Shown here piece by piece: positions 1-8,692 of a DNA stretch of 64,000 nucleotides (positions are counted from its first letter, which is position 1; every line of letters starts with the position of its first letter). This stretch comes from Limosilactobacillus oris. Lineage in GTDB: Bacteria > Bacillota > Bacilli > Lactobacillales > Lactobacillaceae. The position numbers were made by a program, and so were the translations under genes. The notes below the pieces were generated by a model. The model saw nothing but the letters and a program-made list of their open reading frames with translations, made no database searches and was not told the origin of the DNA. The stretch is from positions 620,001 to 684,000 of the forward strand of contig NZ_CP104398.1 in the NCBI RefSeq assembly GCF_025311495.1. The letters run 5' to 3'.

Positions 1-833
1 GTTAGTTCTGTAATATCCTTACATGGTGGAAAGCCAGCCAGTAATTCCGTCTTAAATAAGTGAAAGGAACTTTCTATCGGAGCGTTATCCAAGCAGTTTC
101 CTTTCCGTGACATTCTTTGAATAAACCGATGATCCACTAACTTTTGGGTATAGTAAGCTAACTGGTAATGCCAGCCTTGATCTGAATGGATAATTGGTTG
201 GGCATCATCAGGTAAATGGTCGATTAATTCTGTCAGAGTTCGCATAATCAAATCTTTACTGGGTCTGGTGTTAATCTGAAAGGCCAGAATCTCTTGACTC
301 GCTTCGTCAATCATTACCGAGATATAAGCCCATTGATGATTGGCTAAACGAACCTGCGTCACATCAGTATGAATAACCTGGTAAGGCCAAACTTCATTGA
401 ACTCTTGCTTTAATTTATTGTCTGCAACCTGACCAACAGTGCCATGATATGATGAATATTTACCATTCCGATGGCGATTGTATAAGCTTACTTGTATGTC
501 TAATTCACGCATTAACTTCCGAATTGTATCACCCAAATGTAATTTAAGTTTGTCCATTCTGCTTGAATGCGACGATAGCCCGCTGTCCAACGCCCTCGGA
601 TTTGAAACTGTTGAGCGATTTGAAGAATTACTTTCTTCACTTCACGATATTTATCATGACGATTAGCGATGCGTTTCCGTTCATCGTGATAGGTTGCCTT
701 AGCTAGTTCCGTTGCTTTAAGCAGGTCGCCAATCTTATAGCGCTGTTTCTTAGGTAGTGATGCTTAATCGTCCCTGATCGGATCCACTATTTGGGTTTTC
801 TGCCTGGCTTTGAGGGTCCGAACAGGGACAGCG
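1..833 (-). pseudogene. IS3-family transposase OrfB (DDE domain), broken and cut by window edge
   Basis: Read on the minus strand, the frame after the A7 slippery run meets a TAA at 764-766 and then loses frame near base 555, where one base appears to be missing (GAATGGAC where GAATTGGAC would keep the frame). From about 525 to base 1 the frame is open again and shows the integrase core: HTDVTQ (first Asp), HSDQGWHY (second Asp) and NAPIESSFH (Glu), followed by the usual FKTELL segment. The catalytic triad is therefore present but cannot be translated as one protein. The 3' end is outside the window. Confidence 0.8.
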
Positions 834-1320
834 ATTTTTTTAAGATATCGCGCTCCAGTTTGGTATCATAGAGTTCACGGTTCTTCTTCGCTAGTTCTTC
901 TTTTAACCGTTCTAACTCACTTTTATTAGCGAGTTGACGTGCCTACTTTTTAGTATGTTTCATTTTAGACAGCCTACCTTTCGGGTGAGGCTTCAAAGCT
1001 GTAATCCCGACCCGTTCAAATTGTGAGCACCATACAGAAATTTGTGCTGGTAAGACATCAAAACGAGCCGCTACTTCAGCCATTGAATCCTCATGAGTTT
1101 GGTAGTAGTCTATCACACTTAATTTGAAATCAGTGGTAAAGGTTCGCTTATGTCGGTGAGGTTTAAAGGCATCAATCCCGTTCAACCGATACCTTTGAAT
1201 CCATTCAGCTATTCGACGCCTACTAATTTGATATTTGTCACTTAAAACATAAGTACTTTGCGAAGTTGATAGGTATTCATTAACAATTTGCGCCTTTAAT
1301 TCAGGTTTGTATTTGACCAT
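787..1320 (-). pseudogene. IS3-family OrfA (HTH) with premature amber stop
   Basis: ATG at 1320 starts an OrfA with two helix-turn-helix repeats (QISRRRIAEWIQRY and FDVLPAQISVWCSQF). The frame stops at TAG 943-945 after MKHTKK. Reading through that codon continues with a normal leucine-zipper tail (SELERLKEELAKKNRELYD) up to KPGRKPK and a natural TAG at 787-789, so the inner TAG is probably a CAG-to-TAG mutation. The first 125 residues could still be made as a truncated DNA-binding fragment, but transposition is not expected. Confidence 0.8.
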
Positions 1321-1401
1321 ATAAAAAGTACCCCACAATCATTAGATTTCTTGTCTAACAATTGTAGGGCACTTCAAATTCATCTCCTGGCTTTTTCATG
1401 G

Positions 1402-2244
1402 TTAATCTAATTTGGCAAGTTCTTCAATAATGTGTTCTTCGTTAATCTTCCCGTGACGGGCAATGCTAAGGCTCTTCGCTACTTCAAGTGCCTGCTTGGC
1501 CTTCTCCTTTTCACCCATGGCGATGTAGGCCCGGCCAACGTACAGGTATAATTGATCAAGGATAAAGAGCGAGTCCCGGTCCCGGCAGAGCTGAATTCCC
1601 CGTTGGGCACTTGCCAACGCCTTTTCAGGCTCACCTAAGCGCCAGTAGAGCTCGGCAATCTTGCAGTTAATTGAAGCCCACTGGTGCAGACTCCCAATCA
1701 ACTTCTTGTTGTCAATTAGCTTAACTGCCCGGTCAGTCAAACGAACAGCCCGTTCATGGTCATCCCGTTTCAGGTAGGCCAAGGCCATCCCCGCCGTGGT
1801 CATTGCCAGGTAAATGTTGGCGCTGGTCGTCGCAAATTGAGTTAAAACAAGTTCAAAGTTGAAAATCGCATCATCAATCTGGTCCTGACTAATCTGCACC
1901 ATCCCGAGCAGGTAGTAGTACCGTTGCTTATCAAAGTCGCTATTCAAACTTTTAATGCTAATCTTTGAAATGAGTTGCTTTGCCAAGTCATACTCTTGGT
2001 CTGTCAAGGCGTCGATAATCTGGTTAAAGGTATCGTTAACGCCACTCACTTCATTTTCCACGATCCGGTCCGGTTGAATGTTGAGACGTTCGCAAATCGC
2101 CGTCAAAATATCCATCTTGGGCAACCGGTTCTGTTTCTCCATTAAACTAATCGTCGCTTGGGTACAAATCCCTTCAGCTAATGCCGTCTGCGATAACCCC
2201 CTCTTGCGGCGAATTTGTTTTAACACATCTCCACGTAGTCTCAT
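1402..2244 (-). CDS. HTH/TPR transcriptional regulator (RRNPP/Rgg-like)
   Basis: 280 residues. The N-terminus (about 5-60) is an XRE-type helix-turn-helix (LKQIRRKRGLSQTALAEGI, then TQATISLMEKQNRLPKMDIL). The remainder is all-helical with TPR-like repeats such as DDHERAVRLTDRAVKLI, EPEKALASAQRGIQL and EKEKAKQALEVAKSL. That architecture is shared with RRNPP regulators, which usually sense a short secreted peptide in the TPR domain. A Shine-Dalgarno (GAGGATGG) precedes the ATG, and a TATAAT-like -10 lies at 2328-2333. No convincing peptide gene was found beside it, so a pheromone role is inference; it could be a peptide-independent XRE-TPR protein. It is monocistronic, between the IS remnant and ddl. 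Confidence 0.75.
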   Translation of the reverse strand: MRLRGDVLKQIRRKRGLSQTALAEGICTQATISLMEKQNRLPKMDILTAICERLNIQPDRIVENEVSGVNDTFNQIIDALTDQEYDLAKQLISKISIKSLNSDFDKQRYYYLLGMVQISQDQIDDAIFNFELVLTQFATTSANIYLAMTTAGMALAYLKRDDHERAVRLTDRAVKLIDNKKLIGSLHQWASINCKIAELYWRLGEPEKALASAQRGIQLCRDRDSLFILDQLYLYVGRAYIAMGEKEKAKQALEVAKSLSIARHGKINEEHIIEELAKLD

Positions 2245-2482
2245 TGGTTACCATCCTCGATTAATTATTATTTTTATTGTCCTTTTAATCCACTAAACAT
2301 AGTTGTTCTGCTATTACTTTACTGATTATTATAGCACTAGTTGTAATAATTTCCGCAAAAAACGCTTGTCCGCTTTTCAACTACTAACTGTAAAAGGGTA
2401 AGCAAGCCATTTTTTATTTTATAACTATTAACCGTTTTGTCAAATCAGCATTAGTATCTTGACTAAAAAGACAACTTATGGG

Positions 2483-3616
2483 TTAGTCGTTGTATTTCTT
2501 TTGACCAACATGCTCCGTTCCTAATTCACGGAAATCATATTTAATTTGACTGTTTCGTTTAAACTCTGCTAAACCAAGTTCAATCAGGCGGTCAATCAGT
2601 TCTGAATACGAAATGCCAGAAACTTCCCACATCTGCGGGTAGAGGCTGATGTTGGTAAAGCCAGGCAGGGTGTTCGGCTCGCTCAGGTATGGAATGTTGT
2701 TAGAATCAACCAGGAAGTCAATCCGTGAGAGTCCCTTCATCCCCAGAACCCGGTACGCCTTCAACGCCATCTCCGTAATTTCGTCAGTCAAGTACTGCGG
2801 TAACTTCACCGGCAGTTCAAAGACCACGCCGCTGGCATCGACAAACTTGTTTTCGTAGTCATAGAAAGGATCGCTTTCCGGTACCCGAACGGCCCCCAGC
2901 TTAGAAGCTACCGGGTGCTCATTGCCTAAAATAGAAATTTCAATTTCCTGCGGCCGGTCAAGCCCCTTCTCTGCCAAAACCTTAAAGTCATACTTGAAGG
3001 CATCTTTAAGCGCCGCGGCGTACTCCTCAGCGTTCGTTACCCGGTGAATCCCCACCGACGATCCTTGCCGAGCTGGCTTGATAAAGATCAGGTTGCCGAG
3101 TTCTTCCTCTAACCGTCCCCAGGAATATTCGGCCTGATTTTCCGGTGTCAGCAGGACGTACGGGGTATTCCTGATTCCAGCCTCGTTTAACATCTTCTTG
3201 GTCAGGTCCTTGTCAAAGGAAAGGGCACTGGCAGAAATTCCGGACCCGACGTAAGGCTTCTTCAGCAGTTTGAACAGACCCTGGATTGTCCCATCTTCCC
3301 CCAGATTCCCGTGAATAACCGGGTAGAAGAAGTCGACCGCTTCCAGCTCGTTCAGCGCCATAATTGGGGCCAGCGGCTGGTCGAGGTCCATGTGCCGGTA
3401 AGCATCCGCTACCACCTGATCTTCGGGTTCCCCATCAAAGATTCGTTGAGAGTAGGCATTATCCAGCAGGATGCCATCCTTAGTGAACATAAAAAGGCTG
3501 ACATCATACTTGTCCTTGTCCATGGCATCATAAATATTATGTGCTGACCGTTTAGAAACATCATGTTCAGATGAATTGCCACCAAACAATAAAGCAACAC
3601 GTAATTTCTTTGTCAT
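2483..3616 (-). CDS. ddl: D-alanine--D-alanine (D-lactate-type) ligase
   Basis: 377 residues; ATP-grasp ligase making the terminal depsi/dipeptide of peptidoglycan precursors in the cytoplasm. Visible: LLFGGNSSEHDVS at the N-terminus, HGNLGEDGTIQG, the ATP-grasp segment IFIKPARQGSSVG and the metal site EPNTLPGFT near the C-terminus. Start: an in-frame GTG at 3628 overlaps the ribosome-binding site AAGGTGG, so the ATG at 3616 (MTKKLRVALL) is preferred. In the omega-loop motif FYDYENKF the last residue is Phe258, where D-Ala-D-Ala enzymes have Tyr; this corresponds to Phe261 of the Leuconostoc enzyme and is the established signature of D-Ala-D-lactate ligases, so intrinsic vancomycin resistance is predicted. 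Confidence 0.95.
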   Translation of the reverse strand: MTKKLRVALLFGGNSSEHDVSKRSAHNIYDAMDKDKYDVSLFMFTKDGILLDNAYSQRIFDGEPEDQVVADAYRHMDLDQPLAPIMALNELEAVDFFYPVIHGNLGEDGTIQGLFKLLKKPYVGSGISASALSFDKDLTKKMLNEAGIRNTPYVLLTPENQAEYSWGRLEEELGNLIFIKPARQGSSVGIHRVTNAEEYAAALKDAFKYDFKVLAEKGLDRPQEIEISILGNEHPVASKLGAVRVPESDPFYDYENKFVDASGVVFELPVKLPQYLTDEITEMALKAYRVLGMKGLSRIDFLVDSNNIPYLSEPNTLPGFTNISLYPQMWEVSGISYSELIDRLIELGLAEFKRNSQIKYDFRELGTEHVGQKKYND

Positions 3617-3725
3617 TTGAAATACCACCTTAATTAAATATTATTATAACTTCAAACCGATTTCCTCGAACCATTAGTATAGCATGAAACAGGTTCCAGA
3701 CCAAGCTGTAATATAACTGGCGGTA

Positions 3726-3766
3726 AAAAAACTCCAAAATTCCTGGACAGGAATCTCAGAGTTTTT
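3726..3766 (-). terminator. Rho-independent terminator after gcvH
   Basis: Stem arms AAAAACTC/GAGTTTTT enclose a second stem ATTCCTG/CAGGAAT, with T runs on both strands. It sits just after the gcvH stop and ends the long minus-strand shape/wall transcript before ddl. Confidence 0.75.
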
Positions 3767-3779
3767 ACTTCAAGACTGG

Positions 3780-4079
3780 TTACTTCACCGTCACGATCCA
3801 GTTTTGCTGGTCGTCACTGCTAGAAAGGTCTTCCGGCTGGTCAGCCAGCTTTTCGTTGACGGCAACGATTGTCCCCGCAACTGGGCTTTCCAAGTCGGTA
3901 ACCGCCTTTTCAGCTTCTACAGAAATAAACTTTCCCCCGACTTCTAGCTCCGTGCCGGCTGCCGGCAGGTCGATAAAGCTAACTTCTCCCAGGTCATCGC
4001 GCCCCTGGTCGTTTAAGCCCACCCGGGTCGTCCCATCAGCCTGCTGCTTCGTCCAAAAATACGTATTCTTTGTTGCCAT
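3780..4079 (-). CDS. gcvH: Glycine cleavage H-like lipoyl carrier protein
   Basis: 99 residues with the lipoyl-domain fold. The sequence VEAEKAVTDLESPVAGTIV (about 53-71) carries the lysine (EKAV) that is lipoylated in H proteins, and GEVSFIDLPAAGTELEVGG precedes it. It is shorter than full GcvH (about 125-130 residues). No gcvP or gcvT is near. In Gram-positives lacking glycine cleavage, H-like proteins can act as lipoate-relay carriers for other 2-oxoacid complexes; that role here is inference. It lies 12 bases after rodA and is probably co-transcribed with the upstream shape genes. Confidence 0.85.
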   Translation of the reverse strand: MATKNTYFWTKQQADGTTRVGLNDQGRDDLGEVSFIDLPAAGTELEVGGKFISVEAEKAVTDLESPVAGTIVAVNEKLADQPEDLSSSDDQQNWIVTVK

Positions 4080-4091
4080 TGTGCAATCTCC

Positions 4092-5285
4092 TTATCTAAA
4101 TTCCTGGTTGCTGCTAAACATATAGGAACGGTGGTGGTACCGCATCGACATCACCATTCCGATCCCAATCAGGTTACCGATCAATGATGACCCCCCTGCA
4201 CTGATGAAGGGCAGCGGGATCCCGGTCAATGGCAGTAAACCGATGTTCATCCCGATGTTTTCAAAAACGTGGAAGAGGATCATCATAATGACCCCGGTTG
4301 AGATATAGGCGTAGAATTCGTTCTTCGTATCAAAGGTTACCCGGATCATCAAGTAAATCAGCAGCAGGTAAATCAGGATCAGTAAAACCCCGCCGATAAA
4401 GCCGAAGTTTTCCCCAATCACCGAGAAAATCATGTCGGATTCCCGCACCGGCACGTACACCTTGGAATTGTTAAAGCCCGTCCCGGTAATTCCACCGGAA
4501 CCAACGGCCTTGATACTCTGCCACAGCTGGTAACCCTGGTTGGTCGTATCCTGTTCCGGGTGCAGCCAGGTGTCGACCCGGTCAAACTGGTAGGCTTGGA
4601 AGCCAATGTGCTCCAAAATAGTCCGACCGACCGTACTGGTAACCATCGCCAGTACGGCGCCACCAACCGCGCTCACCCCAATAATTGCCGGGGCTAAGAT
4701 TCGCCAGGTTACCCCAGAGACCAGAATCATCCCCGCAAAGATAGCACAGAACACCAGCGCGGTCCCAAAGTCATTTTGAAAGTGAAGGGAGATCAGGACC
4801 GGCAGGAGCCACAGGAACATTGTCCCAATCAAGCGCCAATCGGATTGGACGGTGTGGACAGGATAACGGTTATTATGAGTTGTAATGACCCGCCCCATCA
4901 TCAGGATGTAGGCTGGCTTCATAATTTCCGACGGCTGGAAAGTAAACGGCCCGATAGCGAACCAGCTCTTGGCCCCGGTATTAACGTAGTACGACCGGCT
5001 ATAAAATACCAGGATCGCAAACATCAGAAAAATACTGAACCAGTAGACAATCGGTGCCAGTTTCCAGAGCTGCTCCGAGTCAAACTGCATAATGACCACC
5101 ACCAGGATGGTCCCGATGATGTACCAGACCAGTTGAGTAATTACCTGCCGGGCGACACTGGTCGGCTGCTGGTCGTGAACCGCCGCCACGTAAATCGACG
5201 CTAGGCCAATCAAGGCGAGCATAAGCACACAGAAAATAATTCCCCAGTCAAGTCGACTTTCCTCATCATTTTGCGAATGTTGCAT
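4092..5285 (-). CDS. rodA: Rod-shape peptidoglycan glycosyltransferase RodA (SEDS)
   Basis: 397 residues of the SEDS family (RodA/FtsW/SpoVE), a polytopic membrane glycosyltransferase that polymerises lipid II for lateral wall growth together with a class B PBP. About ten hydrophobic segments are visible. Conserved stretches include FQPSEIMKPAYILMMGR, LHFQNDFGTALVF, TNQGYQLWQSIKAVGSGGITGTGFN and the C-terminal GLLPLTGIPLPFISAGGSSLIGN, all usual for RodA. Its position in a run with mreB, yidD and murA supports RodA over FtsW. The start codon ATG at 5285 (MQHSQNDEESRLDW) lies 53 bases after the preceding gene. Confidence 0.93.
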   Translation of the reverse strand: MQHSQNDEESRLDWGIIFCVLMLALIGLASIYVAAVHDQQPTSVARQVITQLVWYIIGTILVVVIMQFDSEQLWKLAPIVYWFSIFLMFAILVFYSRSYYVNTGAKSWFAIGPFTFQPSEIMKPAYILMMGRVITTHNNRYPVHTVQSDWRLIGTMFLWLLPVLISLHFQNDFGTALVFCAIFAGMILVSGVTWRILAPAIIGVSAVGGAVLAMVTSTVGRTILEHIGFQAYQFDRVDTWLHPEQDTTNQGYQLWQSIKAVGSGGITGTGFNNSKVYVPVRESDMIFSVIGENFGFIGGVLLILIYLLLIYLMIRVTFDTKNEFYAYISTGVIMMILFHVFENIGMNIGLLPLTGIPLPFISAGGSSLIGNLIGIGMVMSMRYHHRSYMFSSNQEFR

Positions 5286-5338
5286 TACCTAACTCCTTTA
5301 TGCCAGATTTTTTCACAAGAAAACTTGCGACCATTAAC

Positions 5339-5563
5339 CTACCGCTGGTGGAGATGGTATTGCTGTAGGACCATTTCCAGGCCCTCTTCTTGTGAGCGGA
5401 CGTTGAATTCACTCTGGTCGGCCACCAAGACGGCCTTAAACCGTTCATTGGCGGTAACGACCTCCCCAATCAGCCGCCGGCCAATGAAAATCTGCTGGAC
5501 CGGTTGGTTGTGTCGTTCAATGTCCTTAACGCTTACTTCAATCTTTTTATCTTTCTTTGCCAC
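5339..5563 (-). CDS. DUF2969 family small protein
   Basis: 74 residues, basic N-terminus (MAKKDKKIEVSVKDIERHN) followed by a predicted beta-rich segment IFIGRRLIGEVVTANERFKAVL. It matches the short DUF2969 family, which in lactobacilli is typically found between mreB/yidD and rodA, as here. Function is unknown; no catalytic motif is visible. It is 15 bases downstream of yidD in the same transcript. Confidence 0.75.
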   Translation of the reverse strand: MAKKDKKIEVSVKDIERHNQPVQQIFIGRRLIGEVVTANERFKAVLVADQSEFNVRSQEEGLEMVLQQYHLHQR

Positions 5564-5578
5564 TTTTTCACCTTTTCA

Positions 5579-5815
5579 TTAATGCTGCCGCTGAAACGTA
5601 AAGTGTTCCGGCACGGGGTCATAGCCACCCCGGAAAAACGGTTGACACCGCAAGAGCCGGGCAATGCCCAGTAATAGTCCCTTGAGGCCAAAGCGCTTCA
5701 AGGCCTCTATCATATACTGGGAACACGTAGGGGAGAACCGGCAGACCCGGTATGGGCGGCGCGCCGAAACTCCTCGTTGGTACCAGCGGACGAGGTTACA
5801 TAGTAAGTGAACCAT
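5579..5815 (-). CDS. yidD: Membrane protein insertion efficiency factor YidD
   Basis: 78 residues, a small amphipathic membrane-associated protein that assists YidC/Sec-dependent insertion. Diagnostic motif [18 protein letters not shown] (about 27-44) followed by [20 protein letters not shown] is the family signature, with conserved cysteines in PTCSQY and LLRCQP. The ATG at 5815 lies 5 bases after the mreB stop, indicating translational coupling. Length is normal for the family. Confidence 0.93.
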   Translation of the reverse strand: MVHLLCNLVRWYQRGVSARRPYRVCRFSPTCSQYMIEALKRFGLKGLLLGIARLLRCQPFFRGGYDPVPEHFTFQRQH

Positions 5816-5820
5816 TCACG

Positions 5821-6816
5821 TTACTTCTTTTTGCTATCAGTCTTTTGCATCCGTTCCAGCATCTCGCCGGCCCCCTTGGCAACGTTATCCAGTGGGTCCT
5901 GGGAAACGACTACCGGAACCTTGAGGCGGGAGCTGAAGAGCTGGTCAAGTCCGTTTAGGAGCGAGGTTCCCCCAGTGAGGACGATTCCCCGGTCAATGAT
6001 GTCACTCGCCAGCTCAGGCGGAATGGTTTCCAAAACGTTGATCGTAGCCGTGATAATCTGGTCGAGGGTATCGTGGAGGGCTTCTTCGATTTCGTTTTGG
6101 TTAACGGTAATCTGCTTTGGCATTCCACTGGCAACGTCCCGGCCACGAACATCCATTTCCTTAGGGTCGTCGACCTGCAGGGCCGTCCCGATTTCCATCT
6201 TGATGTTTTCGGCGGTGTGCTCACCGATTACCAGACCATGCTTGTCCTTGATGTAGGCAGCGATGTCGCTGTTCATCTTGTCCCCGGCGAGACGGATGGA
6301 TTGACTAGCCACAATGTCCCCCAAGGAAAGGATGGCAATGTCACTGGTTCCCCCACCCATATCGATGACCATGCTGCCGCGCGGCTTGAAGATATCCAAA
6401 CCAGCACCGATGGCCGCTACTTTCGGCTCGTATTCCAGGTAGACCTTGCCGCCACCAGACTGCTCAGCCGCTTGGATAATCGCCTTCCGTTCGATTTCAG
6501 TAATATTAGTTGGTGCACAGATCATGATATTCGGCTTCGACATGAACCCCTTAACACTCAACTTGCCGATAAAGTAGGAAAGCATCTCCTGGGTAACGTC
6601 AAAGTCTGAAATGACCCCGTTCTTGAGCGGGCGAATTGCCCGAATGTTGCTGGGAGTCCGCCCCACCATCCGGTACGCTTCTGAGCCGACCGCTAGTACT
6701 TTATTGGTCTGGGTGTCAATTGCGACAACGGATGGTTCGTTCAAGACAATGCCCTTGCCCTGTACATAAATCAGAACGTTGGCCGTCCCCAAATCAATTC
6801 CAATATCTTTAGCCAT
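5821..6816 (-). CDS. mreB: Cell shape-determining actin homologue MreB/Mbl
   Basis: 331 residues, bacterial actin that forms membrane-bound filaments and orients the elongasome. Phosphate-1 loop DIGIDLGTANVLIY at the N-terminus, phosphate-2 VIDMGGGTSDIAILS (about 151-165) and the adenosine motif VLTGGTSLLNGLDQLF near 285 are all present. It could be called Mbl; only one paralogue is in view. It heads the mreB-yidD-DUF2969-rodA-gcvH run and is separated from murA by 96 bases. Confidence 0.95.
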   Translation of the reverse strand: MAKDIGIDLGTANVLIYVQGKGIVLNEPSVVAIDTQTNKVLAVGSEAYRMVGRTPSNIRAIRPLKNGVISDFDVTQEMLSYFIGKLSVKGFMSKPNIMICAPTNITEIERKAIIQAAEQSGGGKVYLEYEPKVAAIGAGLDIFKPRGSMVIDMGGGTSDIAILSLGDIVASQSIRLAGDKMNSDIAAYIKDKHGLVIGEHTAENIKMEIGTALQVDDPKEMDVRGRDVASGMPKQITVNQNEIEEALHDTLDQIITATINVLETIPPELASDIIDRGIVLTGGTSLLNGLDQLFSSRLKVPVVVSQDPLDNVAKGAGEMLERMQKTDSKKK

Positions 6817-6912
6817 TCAACTTATCTCCTTTGTGCTTTAACTTGATGTTACTCCCTGGCAATAGCTGCCAGGCAACTAGATTGACAATATCGTTGGTAT
6901 TATACCACAAAT

Positions 6913-8238
6913 TTACTCCGGCTCACTGCCCTTGTTTTCCTGACGCGGCTGTTCTGGCTTGATTTTAAACTTCTCTTTAACATCTAACCGGTCAATCTGG
7001 GCACCCAGCTGGTGAAGTTTCTGATAAAAATCGTAGTAGCCCCGGTCCAGACACTGGGGATTGCGCACCTGGGTAATTCCCGTCGCCGCTAAACCGGCCA
7101 GGACTAAGGCTGCTCCAGCACGGAGGTCCGTCGCGGCCACCTCCGCCCCGCTAAAGTGGGTCGGGCCGTCAAGGATTGCAACTGAGCCCGCGATTTGGAA
7201 GTCCGCGTTCATCCGGCGCAACTCTTCTAAGTGGTTAAAGCGCTGCTCAAAGACGTGTTCTTCCATTGTACTGGTACCGTTTGCCAGCAACTGGAGAACG
7301 GTCATTTGTGGCTGCAAATCGGTTGGAAACCCCGGATAGGGCATTGCCTTAACATTTGCTGGAATCAGGACAGACGTTCCCAAGACGCGGATACCGTCTT
7401 CCTGCTTAATCACCGTCACACCCATTTCTTCCAGCTTAGCAATCAAAGAGGTGTTGTAGGCAGCAGCCGCGTTTTGCACGATAATGTCACCATTGGTTAC
7501 CGCCGCAGCCAGCATCCAGGTCCCCGCCTCAATCCGGTCTGGTGCGACCGTATATTCCGCACCGTGGAGGTAGTAGACTCCCTGAACCCGAATAACCTTG
7601 CTCCCAGCTCCGTGCACCCGGCCGCCCATCTTATTAAGCAGGTTAGCCAATTCCACGATTTCCGGTTCACAAGCGGCGTTTTCAATGGTCGTAATTCCCT
7701 CGGCCATCGTTGCCGCCATCATCAGGTTTTCCGTCGCCCCCACACTAGGAAAGTCGAGGATAATCCGGGAGCCTACCAGGTGGTCACAGCGAGCATCAAT
7801 AAAGCCAGCATCCTGCTTGATGGTGGCCCCGAGTTTGCGCAACCCCGCCAGGTGGAGATCAATTGGCCGCGCACCGATCGAACAGCCCCCCGGCAAAGCA
7901 ATCCGGACCTGCCCGGTCCGAGCCAATAGTGGTCCCATTACCAACAGCGACGCCCGCATCTGGTTAACGTATTCAAACGGGGCTTCCGAGGACAGGGGGA
8001 CACTCCCGTTGATGACCAGTTGGCGCTGCTTTTCCCCGTAAGCCGTCTTGAGGTTGAGGAAACGAAGCAGGCGGTTCATCAGCCGGACATCGGTGACCGG
8101 AGGAACGTGATTTAAGGTGACGGTTCCCTGGACCGCCAGGATTGCCGCCGCTTGCAGCGGCAATACAGCATTTTTTGAGCCCTCAACGGTGACCTTCCCC
8201 CGTAACGGTCGGCCACCCTTAATAATTATCTTTTCCAT
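6913..8238 (-). CDS. murA: UDP-N-acetylglucosamine 1-carboxyvinyltransferase MurA
   Basis: 441 residues; transfers enolpyruvate from PEP to UDP-GlcNAc, the first committed step of peptidoglycan synthesis, in the cytosol. The EPSP-synthase-like fold begins with IIIKGGRPLRGKVTVEGSKN. The catalytic loop ALPGGCSIGARPIDLHL contains Cys119, the residue alkylated by fosfomycin, so no target-based resistance is expected. The C-terminus has a short charged extension (KIKPEQPRQENKGSEPE). Low-GC Gram-positives often have two MurA genes; only this one is in view. Confidence 0.95.
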   Translation of the reverse strand: MEKIIIKGGRPLRGKVTVEGSKNAVLPLQAAAILAVQGTVTLNHVPPVTDVRLMNRLLRFLNLKTAYGEKQRQLVINGSVPLSSEAPFEYVNQMRASLLVMGPLLARTGQVRIALPGGCSIGARPIDLHLAGLRKLGATIKQDAGFIDARCDHLVGSRIILDFPSVGATENLMMAATMAEGITTIENAACEPEIVELANLLNKMGGRVHGAGSKVIRVQGVYYLHGAEYTVAPDRIEAGTWMLAAAVTNGDIIVQNAAAAYNTSLIAKLEEMGVTVIKQEDGIRVLGTSVLIPANVKAMPYPGFPTDLQPQMTVLQLLANGTSTMEEHVFEQRFNHLEELRRMNADFQIAGSVAILDGPTHFSGAEVAATDLRAGAALVLAGLAATGITQVRNPQCLDRGYYDFYQKLHQLGAQIDRLDVKEKFKIKPEQPRQENKGSEPE

Positions 8239-8255
8239 TTTCTCCTCCGTCCCCC

Positions 8256-8486
8256 TCAGCGAACCAAGTAAGTCAGGTTACCAATTGCCGTTAAGATCCC
8301 TAAAAAGAAGTTGGCACACAGGAAGCCAATTGCAGTTGACAATAGCACAATCGCTAACGGCAGCGTTCGCGGCGGCCGCTTAAACAGCCGTTCAACATGA
8401 AAGCCTTGGATTGCCGTAAATGCCAGCCAGATAAAAATAAATTGCACAATAATTTCCAATAGAGCGTGGATCCCCGTCATCTGCAC
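8256..8486 (-). CDS. DUF1146 family small membrane protein
   Basis: 76 residues when started at the GTG at 8486, which is 7 bases after AAGAAGG; the ATG at 8480 (MTGIHALLEI) is equally possible. A longer frame reaching 8561 lacks a ribosome-binding site. Two transmembrane helices are visible (IIVQFIFIWLAFTAI and LAIVLLSTAIGFLCANFFLGIL), with a basic loop VERLFKRPPRT between them. The family usually sits between the ATP synthase operon and murA, as here. Function unknown. Confidence 0.8.
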   Translation of the reverse strand: MQMTGIHALLEIIVQFIFIWLAFTAIQGFHVERLFKRPPRTLPLAIVLLSTAIGFLCANFFLGILTAIGNLTYLVR

Positions 8487-8602
8487 TTGATCGCCTTCTT
8501 TATAGAATAAACTAAATTGTATGATAGCATATGGGCAGGGAAAATAGGCCCTTCCCGCCAAAGTTTAACTTTTTATTAAAAGCCGCCATCCTTTAAGAGC
8601 AC

Positions 8603-8640
8603 AAAAAAAGCGGCCGTTAAGTAAACACTTAGCAGCTGCT
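8603..8640 (-). terminator. Terminator of the ATP synthase operon
   Basis: On the minus strand AGCAGCTGCTAAGTG pairs with CTTAACGGCCGCT (few mismatches), followed by seven T. It lies about 55 bases after the atpC stop and separates the atp operon from the DUF1146-murA unit. Confidence 0.8.
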
Positions 8641-8692
8641 TTGTTTTGCTAGGAGCCGGCACGCCCCTACCATGACTAATCAAGATAGCCAA

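Larger units (their letters stand above)
1..1376 (-). mobile_element. Degenerate IS3-family (IS150 group) insertion sequence, partial
   Basis: Two consecutive frames on the minus strand carry the OrfA (helix-turn-helix) and OrfB (DDE integrase) parts of an IS3-family transposase. The orfA-proximal end is visible: the outer end reads TGAAGTGCCCTACAATTG on the minus strand, finishing at base 1376, 26 bases from the stop of the next gene. The other end lies left of the window. A run of seven A (minus strand, near 833) is the expected site for the programmed -1 frameshift. Several inactivating changes make this a dead copy. Confidence 0.85.

Noticed and set aside
6073-6609. 178-codon plus-strand open frame
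   Set aside because: Antisense to mreB, whose motifs are all intact.
7231-7929. 232-codon plus-strand open frame
   Set aside because: Lies antisense to murA, has no family features, and is explained by codon bias of the real gene.
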